Shown piece after piece: positions 30,663 through 40,525 of a stretch of 64,000 bases of DNA. This stretch comes from Fragilariopsis cylindrus CCMP1102. Lineage: Eukaryota; Bacillariophyta; Bacillariophyceae; Bacillariales; Bacillariaceae. Numbering within the stretch: position 1 is the first letter of the stretch; the number at the start of each line of letters is the position of its first letter. Position numbers and translations under genes: made by a program. The stretch lies in the NCBI GenBank assembly GCA_900095095.1, contig FMBT01000359.1:124001-188000 (forward strand). The letters run 5' to 3'. The notes under the pieces were generated by a model that worked only from the letters and a program-made list of their open reading frames with translations, was not told where the DNA came from and did not search any database.

Positions 30663-32828
30663 TTAAAATGCTACAGTCGCAAGATGATTTAACTCGTCAG
30701 TTGAATTACTCTCTGAATAAAGTGCTACAGTCGTAAGATGGTTCAATTCCTCATTTGAATTATCTTCTTCAATCTCGGATTGGATGTTTTTAGCTGATTG
30801 ATTGTTTTTAAATAGCTTCCTGAATTTTATCTGTTCGGCTTCTGCTTCTGTCTCCTTACGAGCTTCCTGGAATGCCATCAAGACTTTCCTATATAGAGGA
30901 GAGGAAAAGGGAATCTGAAGATAATCTTCGGTGATGTCACTGATTGCTCTTGAAGTGGCGGACGAATCGTCACCAGACATCCCTACGGGTATTACTACTT
31001 CATTATTTCTCAAGATAACGCCGCGTTTCTCTTTCTTAGATTGTTTGAATATCTGCGAATTAATTTTTACCTCCTTTTTTACGCTGAAGTCCTTATCGAA
31101 ACCAAGTGCATCCTGTTGTTGTTGTTGCTGCTGCTTAGCACACGTATCAACATTCTCCTTATGTTTCATGTTTATATGTTGCATCGGATCAAAATCTGGA
31201 GAATCTGTATATAGTACTTCTGATCGCGATTCGACAGATTCTTTGCTGGTAGGTAATAGATTACCAATGTTATTCAGTGTGACCACACCATCTTGTTGTA
31301 TAGATCCTGATGCAAGTGTAGTAATTACGGTCCTTTGTAACGAGCGTAAAGACGGATCCAAATCTTCATCATGCTCAGTGATGGTACTCAATTGAATGCC
31401 TATTGGCATTCTGAACAAAGCATTTTCAGGGGGGTCGATCTTAGAGATAATATGATCGAGTTCATCGAGTTCTTCTTTCCTTTTTTCTGACCTTCGAGCA
31501 ATTAGCGACTCACTCATATTTTTTTCTGAATTTTCCATAGTCTCGTATTTCCAGTAAAATTGAAAGTTGTCCTCAGTTTTCTTTTTCTTTCCATCAGCTT
31601 TCTTCTTTTTCGGTAATATATTTTTTCGGGAAGTACGCCCGCACCCATTACAATTTACAATCGACCCCGTTTTCATCAATAGAGGTCTTCTATCGACATT
31701 CTCGATTACGTATGCCGAGTCATCGTCGTCACTGTCCAATCCTAGGATCTCTTCTTCTTCTGGTGGTGGTGGTGGTGGTGGTAGAGATTCATCATCGTTG
31801 CTGCTGTTGTTATTGATGTTGTTGTTGTTGGTTAATTTCTCTACGACTGGATTGCATACTGCCATTTTGTTGAGAACGACATACTTTACCATCGCTGACG
31901 AAAAGGATTGCGGCAGTTGGATATCACAAGATGATGATGCTTCAAAATTGGTAGGAGAAGAAGGATATTTATTTTGACTTGTGATGTCGTCCTGTCGCAG
32001 TGTGCCATTACTATGAAGTAAAGGCTCATTCGCAGTACTTTCTATACTATGACGGCTGTGATCACTATCATTATTATTGGTTTGAAACATCTCATTATCC
32101 AAAATTGATCTAATATCATATGTTGAAATTTCCTCGATATGTTGTCGTTGATCACGAGTGTTCATTTCGGATCGATTATTGCTCATATTAAACTCGTCTC
32201 TATCGTCAATAAGAGTAAGAGTGGTGGTGAATATATTTTCTTCCTTTTTGCTTTCCAGTGACGAATGTGCTAGCGATGCTCTTGATTTCTTTAGTTGAAA
32301 TACATCATCGTTTCCTGTACCAACGAACAAGCCATTAGAAATGCTTTGATACTTATGTGGATTACTCTTTTTTAATCCCTTGGACCACTTATCGAATCTC
32401 GATTTCGATTGCTGGTTTTTATTTTTCGACTTCGACTGAGGAGTCGTCTTCATAGGACTTTTCTTCTTTGTTACTACTTGAGGAGTCGTCTTCATTGGAC
32501 TTTTCTTCTTTCTTACTACTGTTATATGATCGTCGATTTTTATTTGACTTTCATGGAAGTGCCTTTCCCACGATGCCTTGAATCCAAACAGGTCGTCATC
32601 CTTAGTTGGGGGAATATCAATATCACATGATGATACCCTTGAAGTATCTCCTACTGATACTGCTGTTATTGCTTCATCGTCTCTGCAATCGTCAGAGGAA
32701 GTATAACTATAACTTTCAATTGGAACGGCACCAGGAAGTGCTTCGTTCTTCCCCACCGCTGTTAACCAAGATGACTTCTTGAAAAAATTTGGTCTCAGCG
32801 ACGACGAATACTCCACAATAGGAATCAT
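30663..32828 (-). CDS. Disordered protein of unknown function with short internal repeats
   Basis: A single 721-codon frame starting at ATG 32828 (MIPIVEYSSSLRPNFFKKSS). No domain is recognised. Visible features: a tandem KKKSPMKTTPQ repeat near residues 107-131 that looks like a proline-directed kinase site in a basic patch; KSRFDKWSKGLKKSNPHKYQ just after; a Pro run (PPPPPPP) next to an acidic GLDSDDDDSAY stretch; a CNGCGR motif; a Gln run; and a doubled DELNHLATVA-type C-terminal end (ELNHLTTVALYSES then DELNHLATVAF). The PPEN ALFRMPIGIQLST region is the most ordered. Composition suggests a regulatory or scaffold protein, but this is inference. Confidence 0.7.
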   Translation of the reverse strand: MIPIVEYSSSLRPNFFKKSSWLTAVGKNEALPGAVPIESYSYTSSDDCRDDEAITAVSVGDTSRVSSCDIDIPPTKDDDLFGFKASWERHFHESQIKIDDHITVVRKKKSPMKTTPQVVTKKKSPMKTTPQSKSKNKNQQSKSRFDKWSKGLKKSNPHKYQSISNGLFVGTGNDDVFQLKKSRASLAHSSLESKKEENIFTTTLTLIDDRDEFNMSNNRSEMNTRDQRQHIEEISTYDIRSILDNEMFQTNNNDSDHSRHSIESTANEPLLHSNGTLRQDDITSQNKYPSSPTNFEASSSCDIQLPQSFSSAMVKYVVLNKMAVCNPVVEKLTNNNNINNNSSNDDESLPPPPPPPEEEEILGLDSDDDDSAYVIENVDRRPLLMKTGSIVNCNGCGRTSRKNILPKKKKADGKKKKTEDNFQFYWKYETMENSEKNMSESLIARRSEKRKEELDELDHIISKIDPPENALFRMPIGIQLSTITEHDEDLDPSLRSLQRTVITTLASGSIQQDGVVTLNNIGNLLPTSKESVESRSEVLYTDSPDFDPMQHINMKHKENVDTCAKQQQQQQQDALGFDKDFSVKKEVKINSQIFKQSKKEKRGVILRNNEVVIPVGMSGDDSSATSRAISDITEDYLQIPFSSPLYRKVLMAFQEARKETEAEAEQIKFRKLFKNNQSAKNIQSEIEEDNSNEELNHLTTVALYSESNSTDELNHLATVAF

Positions 32829-32850
32829 TATCCGAAATTTGAAATGGCAA

Positions 32851-32890
<40 letters not shown>

Positions 32891-33594
32891 TCGACCGTCT
32901 CTGAACTGAACAGAAACAACGAAATAAATGTATTGTTCCTTGATATCCTATTGAAGGCTATCTTTATCCATTCAATATTCGGAGCTTTGTGTAGTGTAAT
33001 TATTTATGGTAGTTCGATTGCAATACGGTCGTCTCATTATTCATCACCATCACTCTATTCATCTTTATTAACACAATACACACATACCAAATAACACAAA
33101 GATACATAATTTACGAGAACCTTGACGTTCAGTGAGCAGTTGAATTATCCATACTATCATTTTACGGTTTTTCTTGTACCGTGCCAGTAACAGTAAACGG
33201 ACAGCAGTGATACAAATCACATCGCTAAATGCCTAATAACCATGATATTTTTACTTAACGCGCCGAAGCGACCTCGGTAATTTTCGCGCAACAGAAAAAA
33301 AATATCACGGTTCACGCATCGATCAACAGAAAGAATACTTGGCGTTCTTCGAAGAAGATTGAAAGAAGATTGAGCGAAGATCGACTTATCGAGTACAACA
33401 AAAAACCCATGATTTACTGAGACGAGCGCGAGCCAATTTCGAGCAGCCACACTAGTAGATGCAAGTGTTTCAACCAATATGTGATTTAACATGATCGATC
33501 AACCGGACGACGTTATTTCGTTGTTGACATCAAATATTAAAAATCAGACGAGAGAGACAAAGAGAGACAACAAAGAGAGAGAGAAATAGAGACG
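32829..33594. promoter_or_regulatory. Divergent intergenic region
   Basis: 765 bp between the start codons of the minus-strand gene ending at 32828 and the plus-strand gene at 33595; it contains an AG microsatellite next to the first and a purine-rich GAGAGA-like leader (33549-33590) before the second. The 91-codon minus frame at 33217-33492 is not convincing. Confidence 0.4.
32855..32887 (+). repeat. AG dinucleotide microsatellite
   Basis: About 16 uninterrupted AG units in the 5' leader region of the minus-strand gene that starts at 32828. Confidence 0.95.
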
Positions 33595-34311
33595 ATGAAA
33601 AAGATCTCATCACCGTCACCACAACGACCACGCTGCTCCTCCTCTGCCTCCAAGCCATCCAGGAATTCTAATGTTAAACGTGTAGCGATCCCGTCACCGT
33701 CACCACAACGACCACGCTGCTCCTCTGCCTCCAAGCCACCATCCAGGAATTCTAATGTTAAACCACGTGTAGCGAGACGAGACGACCAGCACGACGACGT
33801 CAACAATAAACTCATCGGTTCTATGCAAAATTTATCTCTTGTAACTAAAACTTCCAAGTTAGAAAGTAAGAAAAATAAAGTAGTAATTAAAGAAAAATTA
33901 GTGACAACAACAAAGATTCAGATTGGTTCTTTTGTTCATCAAAACCTCAGAACTTGGACAAGAAATGTTTTTACGACTATTGGACCGAACAAAAAGGAAA
34001 TATCCTATCATATTGAATTGAAACGTTTGCTGTTATCGAAGGGATTTGATGTTGGGTATGAAGTTCCCCTAAAATATGAACGACAAGGAGAAAAGACTGC
34101 TGTTATTAGAAGAGTTGATTTGATTCTATCGATGCCGGGTATATCAGAACAAATATTAATTGAATGTAAGGCCAAAAAGAAAATTACAAAGAAAGATTTC
34201 GAACAAGTAATTTTTTATCGTCAACATTTTGGTATATCAGATTGTTACCTTGTTAATTTTCGTCTCGATCCCGAGGTACTCCGACTGAAGGAAGAGGACG
34301 ATGTCTGTTGA
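33595..34311 (+). CDS. GxxExxY-type PD-(D/E)XK nuclease-like protein
   Basis: Residues about 125-225 fit the GxxExxY family, PD-(D/E)XK-fold proteins common in bacteria and also seen in some giant-virus and eukaryotic genomes. Visible are GPNKKEISYHIELKRLL (family GPGLLESVYEEALAYEL; the motif Gly is Asn here, Glu135 and Tyr138 kept), GFDVGYEVPLKYERQG, RRVDLIL with Asp175, and ILIECKAKKKI with Glu190-x-Lys192, then a helix EQVIFYRQHFGISDCYLVNF. The active-site D..ExK triad is complete, so nuclease-like chemistry is possible; the biological role is unknown. The first 60 residues are a tandem duplication of an SPSPQRPRCSS unit, from a direct DNA repeat of about 75 bp. Basic, no signal peptide, single exon, 238 aa. 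Fold call is good; activity is inference. Confidence 0.8.
   Translation: MKKISSPSPQRPRCSSSASKPSRNSNVKRVAIPSPSPQRPRCSSASKPPSRNSNVKPRVARRDDQHDDVNNKLIGSMQNLSLVTKTSKLESKKNKVVIKEKLVTTTKIQIGSFVHQNLRTWTRNVFTTIGPNKKEISYHIELKRLLLSKGFDVGYEVPLKYERQGEKTAVIRRVDLILSMPGISEQILIECKAKKKITKKDFEQVIFYRQHFGISDCYLVNFRLDPEVLRLKEEDDVC
33607..33768 (+). repeat. Tandem ~80-bp duplication inside the nuclease-like gene
   Basis: CCGTCACCACAACGACCACG begins at about 33613 and again at about 33697, each followed by GCCTCCAAGCC and AGGAATTCTAATGTTAAA; the copies differ only by small in-frame indels and a few bases, so the duplication is recent. Confidence 0.9.
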
Positions 34312-34835
34312 CACAACAGTAAGACAAGGACATTAACAACGTCAATAATAAAGCGCAAAAAAACAGCAATACCAATAAAGTGTAAATAATACTAGTAACT
34401 TAACGGGTATATACTCCCACCAGTGTTATATTATCCTACTCATAAATTGACTATGATGATAGATGATGGCCAGTGACCAACTTTTATGAGCATTTGGATT
34501 GCCTCAATTGAAGAAGAAAAGAAGGATGCCAACTAAGATGCATTCCTATTCTTTATGCGTTATATATATTTGGTCATTTCAACGAGCATCTATTCTACTA
34601 ATATAATACTGAAAAAAAGATGTCAACGATGTAGCTTTTGTAACGGAAGCGAAATATATGATGGGTAGTACGTACAGTATATTGTAATACATAATCGGGA
34701 ACAGGAAATAAAATGATAGTACGTGTAGCTCAAAAATAATGCATGCTGCTCTCTGATAAATTTTCTAAACTACATTACTAGAGAGAGAGAAGTGGCATAT
34801 GGATTGCTTTGGAGACTTCTATCTTCGTTCTTGTG
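34312..34835. other. Intergenic, no gene seen
   Basis: 524 bp between convergent stop codons; AT-rich, no supported feature. Confidence 0.4.
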
Positions 34836-36148
34836 TTAGCGTTTTATTTTGGTTCCTTTTGTTGCTGTTAGTTTATCGTCACAACTTGTTTTGGATGGAA
34901 TACATTGCCGGCCTTGATTATTCGTTCCGAATACAGCACCGATGCCATTCTGTAAACGCATCATTCTGTAGGATAATAGACGCACGTGACCTTGAATTAT
35001 TTTGGTCATATTAAAATCCTCTATACTGTTGTCGTATTCACTAAATCCACATTCCCACCATCTTCTATTGCTACTGCATATATTGTTCAAATCATTTGTA
35101 CCTGAACGTTGCATGGTCCAATTTTCTTTTCCTGGCGCTGACAAACCATCATCGCAACATGAAATATAATCATCTCCCAACGGATCTAATGTCGTTACGT
35201 TGGAAAAGGGTGGATAATCTGGTAGATATAATCCTCGATTGAATGTAGTATTGGTAGGAAGATCCGTTTCATGGGGGAGTGGATGTAACCGATGTGGAAA
35301 TAAAGATATCCCATCATCCAATGCATTTCTAAATAGAGGCAATAAGTCGTGATTCAAATTAAGGATGGTATCAGGTTCTGTTGAGTTTTGCACGGAGAAA
35401 GAGAAAGAGAGTGTATGTGTGTGAGAGAGATAGTGAGAACATACGACATTTTTGTGGTGATAAAAAAGGAGGAAAGAGTTTCTCTCCAAATGGACAGGGT
35501 CGACGAGGAAGGAAGTACAGTATTGAATAACATAATACTATATAATTTACCTGTCAAGTATATGTACTTCCAATAGTCGAAGTCATGATTTTCACCAAGC
35601 CACTCGATTCGTTCTTTGTTAGAATCCATTTCACCCATTAACGCTTTCTGCATACCAATGACTACTCCTCTAGGAATATTAGACTTGGTATCTACTCTTT
35701 TACGGCCTGGTGCCTTCTCTCCTTTCACCCATTCCTTATTAATGATTTGTACGTGGGCAATTTCCATTCTCATTTTGTAGTTCTTTTTTGTCGAGGAGGA
35801 AGTATACCCAATCGTGGCAATTGTATTGTTGTTACTATTATTATTATTATTGTTATTGTCGTTGAGCAATATTGTTAAATCGTCGGTGGAATTGCCGTCA
35901 TTGTTATTATTGTTAATATTATTGCGATTTTTGTCGTCTACTATAGATTTTAAGAGCACACACGCCTCTCTCGTATATTCATGATCATTGTCCTGTATAC
36001 CTACAATAATCAAGCGGCTAAAGCCCGCATTATATAATGGTACTATGGATGCCGCTAGGGAATAGGATGTTAGCTTTTTACGTTTATATGGCATAAAGGC
36101 GATCATTGCAATGGTATTTTCCAATTCTGTCGGCGGCGGTAATAGCGG

Positions 36149-36193
<45 letters not shown>

Positions 36194-37372
36194 CGATGGT
36201 GACACCATATTATTATTCAAGAGACCCCGTCGTATATAATTATCTAACAATGAAATCACGTGAGGAAATAGCACGTCCGCTTTTTCATAATCTTTTCTAC
36301 GGGTGTCTATTCTTTATACAAAATATATAAAATAGGATCGGAACGGAACGAATAATATAGTCAGGATATACATTTGCGATAGTTGGTATGAAATAGTATT
36401 CACAACACGAAGAGATAAAAGATGGTCAAAGTTTATTTTTGTTATTCGCGACACGGCACAGCTTAAACTTACTGCAACATACCCCACCACTTTTTGTACA
36501 CATACAAGATACCAAAAAGAAAATAAATGAAAGAAAAAGGTAATGAAGCCAATATAATATAATATAATATAATAGTATTGCGAGATAGTTAGTTTTGAAT
36601 AGATGAATGAATGAATATAAATTAACTGTATTATAATATGGGAAGAAGAAGAAAAGAGAATGATATATACTGCAATTTACTTTACCTTGGATAGATGTTC
36701 CACACTAAAATCAGTCCAATCGACTAACATCTTTGCATGTGGGTATGGATGTTTTACTTTGTCATATTTTCCTCGAGGCCATGCTGGAAGTAATGCAGCA
36801 TCTTCTATTTTATAAATCTGTTTCGAATCTATTTCTAAAAATCGTTGTCGATTCAATAACCAGGAATCGGAAAACATATGATTTTTTTGTAATTCATTCT
36901 CCTGGATGTAGGAAAGTGTCAAGGGAACAACTTTCTTCTTTTTCTTTTTCTTCTGATCACTTTGTGGCTGTTGCTGTTGCTGTTGCTTTGGGTTAGCGTT
37001 GGCATTGTTATCGACTTCGGTAACTTTTCTCATATACTCAAAGTCGTCATACAAATCAACAACAACAGGATTATAAAATTTGTTGGCGGATAATCCGTAA
37101 TAAAAATTGAGTACAGTAGCGACGGTAACACCTAGAAATAGAAACAATACGGAAATTGTTCTCTTCGTTATTGGTTTCATATTCATATTATCGCTGATAC
37201 AGAACATCGATGACGATGACGATGATAATGATACTGATGATGATTGTCGTTGTCGTCGCTGTTTGTCGTCACTGTCACCGCTATTACATCGTCGTTGCTG
37301 TTGCTGTACATTCGTCGCCGTTGTCGTCGTCGTCGAGGAAGACGATGAGTAGTGGCGTCTTATATCTTTCAT
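34836..37372 (-). CDS. Probable Golgi-type glycosyltransferase, three exons
   Basis: Exons on the minus strand: 37372-36681, 36296-35551 and 35377-34836, introns about 384 and 173 bp. Their sum is 660 codons. The second join is well supported: donor CTTGACAG/GTAAAT and acceptor AACTCAACAG/AACCTG create YWKYIYLT/EPDTILNLNHD. The first donor has two choices (after CCAAG or after GGTAAA, 5 bp apart); only the latter keeps frame with acceptor CCGTAG/AAAAG. Exon 1 has a Ser/Gln-rich cytosolic tail and one membrane segment (ISVLFLFLGVTVATVLNFYYG). Exon 2 carries AMIAFMPYKRKKLTSYSLAA and LYNAGFSRLIIVGIQD; an IPRGVVIGMQKAL helix precedes the YLTEPDTIL motif, resembling the TExDxxL-type nucleotide-sugar site of algal glycosyltransferases. 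Exon 3 has paired CC and C residues. Topology and motif suggest a transferase; donor and acceptor are unknown. Confidence 0.7.
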
Positions 37373-37922
37373 CTCTTGATCGATCGATGATTTGTTGCGA
37401 TCTCAGCAACTATTAATACTTAGCTACCATTTGTTTATCATTCCCCGATGTGGTTACAGGGTTGTGCATCAAAAAAAAATGAAGAAGGGTCACAATTTTA
37501 TAGACAAAACGATAAATAAAGGGGAGCTCCCCCTAATTAACCAAATGAAAGCGAAAAAGGAGAGCTTCTAATTTTGTGCAGCATGTACTTGTAGATCATT
37601 GATTGATTGTGCACATTCTCTCTTCGATCGTAAAACTCGAAATCTTGAAATTTTGACTTCTTATCTTTATCTCTTCAAACAACACGATCCTTTGAATCAT
37701 GATCTACAGTATTACTCTGAATGATAATATTGTCTATCACCACAAGCGCACTAGTAATAAAGCAATCCTACAAGAGAAATACGTGTAGCAGAAGTTCTAT
37801 CATCACGGTGGTCCACACGCTATTATAATCACAAATTGTTGAATAAATTACACACCGGCTGATTAATCTATAAATGTAGTTACCATAAACTTTTTCTTTC
37901 ATCTTATCATTTATGGTATTTT
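37373..37922. other. Intergenic, no gene seen
   Basis: 550 bp between two minus-strand genes; AT-rich. It should contain the promoter of the three-exon glycosyltransferase-like gene. Confidence 0.4.
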
Positions 37923-39770
37923 TTACTGTTTCTCACACTCTATGATGCCTGATAGAACAGGACGACTCGTCTTATTCACACCACTTTCATCGTCGTTCAA
38001 ATTTTTACTCGACATAAAATCTGATACAGATAATATCTTCATCATTTGATTACGATATCCCTTATCGAAAACAAACGTCGATCGTCTCCTGCTGTGTTCT
38101 AACCCTTCATCGTCTCCACCACGTGCGTTGATGCATTCTTTTCGTAATCGATCGGTAATTACTCTAAAACTTGGTCGCTTAGTGATATCTTTGTGCCAAG
38201 AACTTTCGAGTAGTTCCTTGATGGAATCTGACCATGAGGTATCAATAAACGGACGCTTATGTTCACCATTCCAAACACGTTTTTCAAGAACCTTCATGGT
38301 GTATACTTCAAAAGGTGTCTTCGTTGATAACATCTGCCAAAATAGAAGACCAAATGAATAAACATCACAAGATTCATTGTAGTTCTCTCCATTAGCAACC
38401 TCTGTTTAAGAAAAAGAGATGCAGAAATGTTAGGTGTAGATGCTAATTTTTCATTTTTTAACAATACAATTGCAAGATATCACACGTACCTGGAGCCATG
38501 TATCTAGGACTACCAGTCATTCCAGTGAGTTTATACAAATCAGAATCTTTAACTTCCCTTCTTTCGTTCATTTCGGTTGCTAAACCAAAGTCACTGAATA
38601 TCAATATCGTTTTGTTGCAGGAACAAAACGAGCAAAATGGGTTAGGAAAGAAGAATATTTCATTACAACCTATCTATTTCTACTCGAGTTTCACATCACA
38701 GCAATTGACTTACAAGATTTTCACATCGTCACGCTTCGTATCAGGAAAGAAGATGGAATTATCAGAGAAAGATGCGTATCCAAACAACATTTATCGTTAG
38801 AGAAGAAATAAAGTACGCTAATGACACCACACAAAACAACACCAGCAATAAAACACACGCAACTAGCATCAAAACTTACCACATCAAATCCGATATTTTC
38901 TGGCTTAATATCGCGGTAGATAATGTTTCTACCGTGTAAATAACCTAACGCATCACTTAAATCGAATGCTGCTACAAGTTTATCGTCCCATATCTCTTTT
39001 TTCTTCCCACCCTTCCTATCAAAGATTTTTGCACCCAATCCTGAACAACGCTTGAAAGTCTTTGCCCATTTGGTAATTCGACTTTCCATTGTATCGTATA
39101 GACGATCCATTATGATAAAGTAATTCTCACTAAAGGGTGAAATCTTTGCAAGAGCTCGTGCCTTGATTATATTTGGGTGTTCAGTATCACACATGATACG
39201 CGTTTCGATAGCCATATCAAGAATGCCTTGAATGAATGACCCTAGAAAAAAGAAAAGGAAAAAATACGAGATCTCGTTCATTTAGAACATATTGCATATC
39301 TTCGAGTCGAATCGAGTCGATTTTTGTTTTGTTTCTGGTTTTGTGTTCGTATATCATCACTTACCTGGATCGTTAACAACTTCCGGACTGAGTATTTTAA
39401 TGGCATACCGTGAATCACCGCCGCCACCATTACTATCGTCTTTGTCACGAAGACAATGATCTGCAATGAACTGACGTTCTTCGGGGGACGACGATTCATC
39501 ATTTGTTTTGTTGTTTTTATTGTCATCATCATCTATTGGTTGAATTCCTCGAACTTCATAAACGGTACCGAATCCTCCTTTCCCTAAAACTTTTCCAAGT
39601 TTCAATTGTTCTTTCTCGAATTTTGGATATGTTCCTGCCTTATCAGCGATAGAAGAATCGACGAAATACCCAACATACCTTTTCTTTGCGTATTCCTTAC
39701 CAGAATCTCTGATCCTTTGATTATTCTTTTCTTTGCTGGTCGACGTTAACTTCTTAGTGGCAGCTACCAT
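37923..39770 (-). CDS. Protein kinase, five exons including a 20-nt microexon
   Basis: Minus-strand exons: 39770-39365, 39241-38880, 38733-38714, 38593-38490 and 38401-37923; introns are 123, 146, 120 and 88 bp, all GT-AG, and the sum is 457 codons (456 aa). Kinase motifs read across the joins: Gly loop GKVLGKGGFGTVYEV, VAIK-type YAIKIL, alpha-C ETRIMCDTEHPNI, catalytic loop IIYRDIKPENIGFDV (Tyr in place of His of HRD), then RDDVKI encoded by the microexon, F/DFGLATEMNERRE, SPRYMAPE split by intron 4, DVYSFGLLFWQMLSTKTPFE and KRPSF. All catalytic residues are present. An 80-residue N-terminal part precedes the domain and a variable C-terminal tail follows. Group is Ser/Thr kinase, TKL- or AGC-like; substrate unknown. 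ATG at 39770 chosen (MVAATKKL); a TTG upstream is not used. Confidence 0.9.
38714..38733 (-). other. 20-nt microexon of the kinase gene
   Basis: Twenty bases flanked by acceptor CCTGATACGAAG and donor GTAAGT. They add Arg-Asp-Asp-Val-Lys-Ile plus two bases of a Phe codon completed by the next exon, supplying the residues that link the catalytic loop to DFG. Without it the frame is lost. Confidence 0.8.
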
Positions 39771-40525
39771 CTTGATTAACAACTATCTTACAAAGTGGTA
39801 CAAGTATTACAAGTATTACAAGTAAGTACGATGATGTGTGTTGTGTAAAAATATTTCGCGATTGTAGGATTCTTCATTCTTCACTCATTTCTACCGTACT
39901 GTACAGTATTTCAGTATTTCACATCACGAAGAGCGAAACTACTACAATATACTTCTGATAGTGGCGTGACAAAGAGAAGAAAATAATGATATCCTTGAAG
40001 GAAACAGATGTGCGTGCCGTGCTACTATTAGTAGGACCTATTACTGTACTAGTACAGCAGGTAACACAGTTCATTAAGGACTGAATGATTTTTTGAGTCA
40101 CTCGCAAATAGACATCACTCACATCATGTACAGTATCTAAGAACGTTCGAACGTGTGCTGCTATCGTGCTTATCGTAGCAGCAAAATCATCATGATAATA
40201 AGGCTTCGGTTCGGTTTAGTAAATTAATAATTGTAAACAAGAATCAAGAAAAGCTTCTGAAATTCTTTCTCTACGTTCATCGACATCTTACGTACAGTAG
40301 GCGATGTAAAGAAGGAGAAAATTTGATTGAGAAGAAATAATGTGTATGACTGCTGCACAGTGCGTGTTCAAATACAACGATATATTCTCATAAAATAACA
40401 TAACATAAAATAAGCAACGAACACGAACAAACACAACGATCGCTATAGAAAAATTGTCCGAAAAGAAAGGAAAAGAAGAAGAAAGAAGAAAAGAAACATG
40501 GGAACGCCACTGGAGTAGCAATAGC
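39771..40525. promoter_or_regulatory. Divergent intergenic region
   Basis: 750 bp between the kinase start and the PLP-enzyme start. Contains GTACTGTACAGTA and TACTGTACTAGTACAG palindromic words (39895-40060), recurring also in other spacers of this window; no known factor site. Confidence 0.4.

Noticed and set aside
36106-36330. Poly-Met frame on the plus strand
   Set aside because: Complement of the TCA-repeat Ser run in exon 2 of the glycosyltransferase-like gene.
38594-38713. Reading straight through CNKTILIFSDFG as kinase exon sequence
   Set aside because: That frame has no AG acceptor near its start and gives a poor match before DFG; the microexon reading restores the family pattern.
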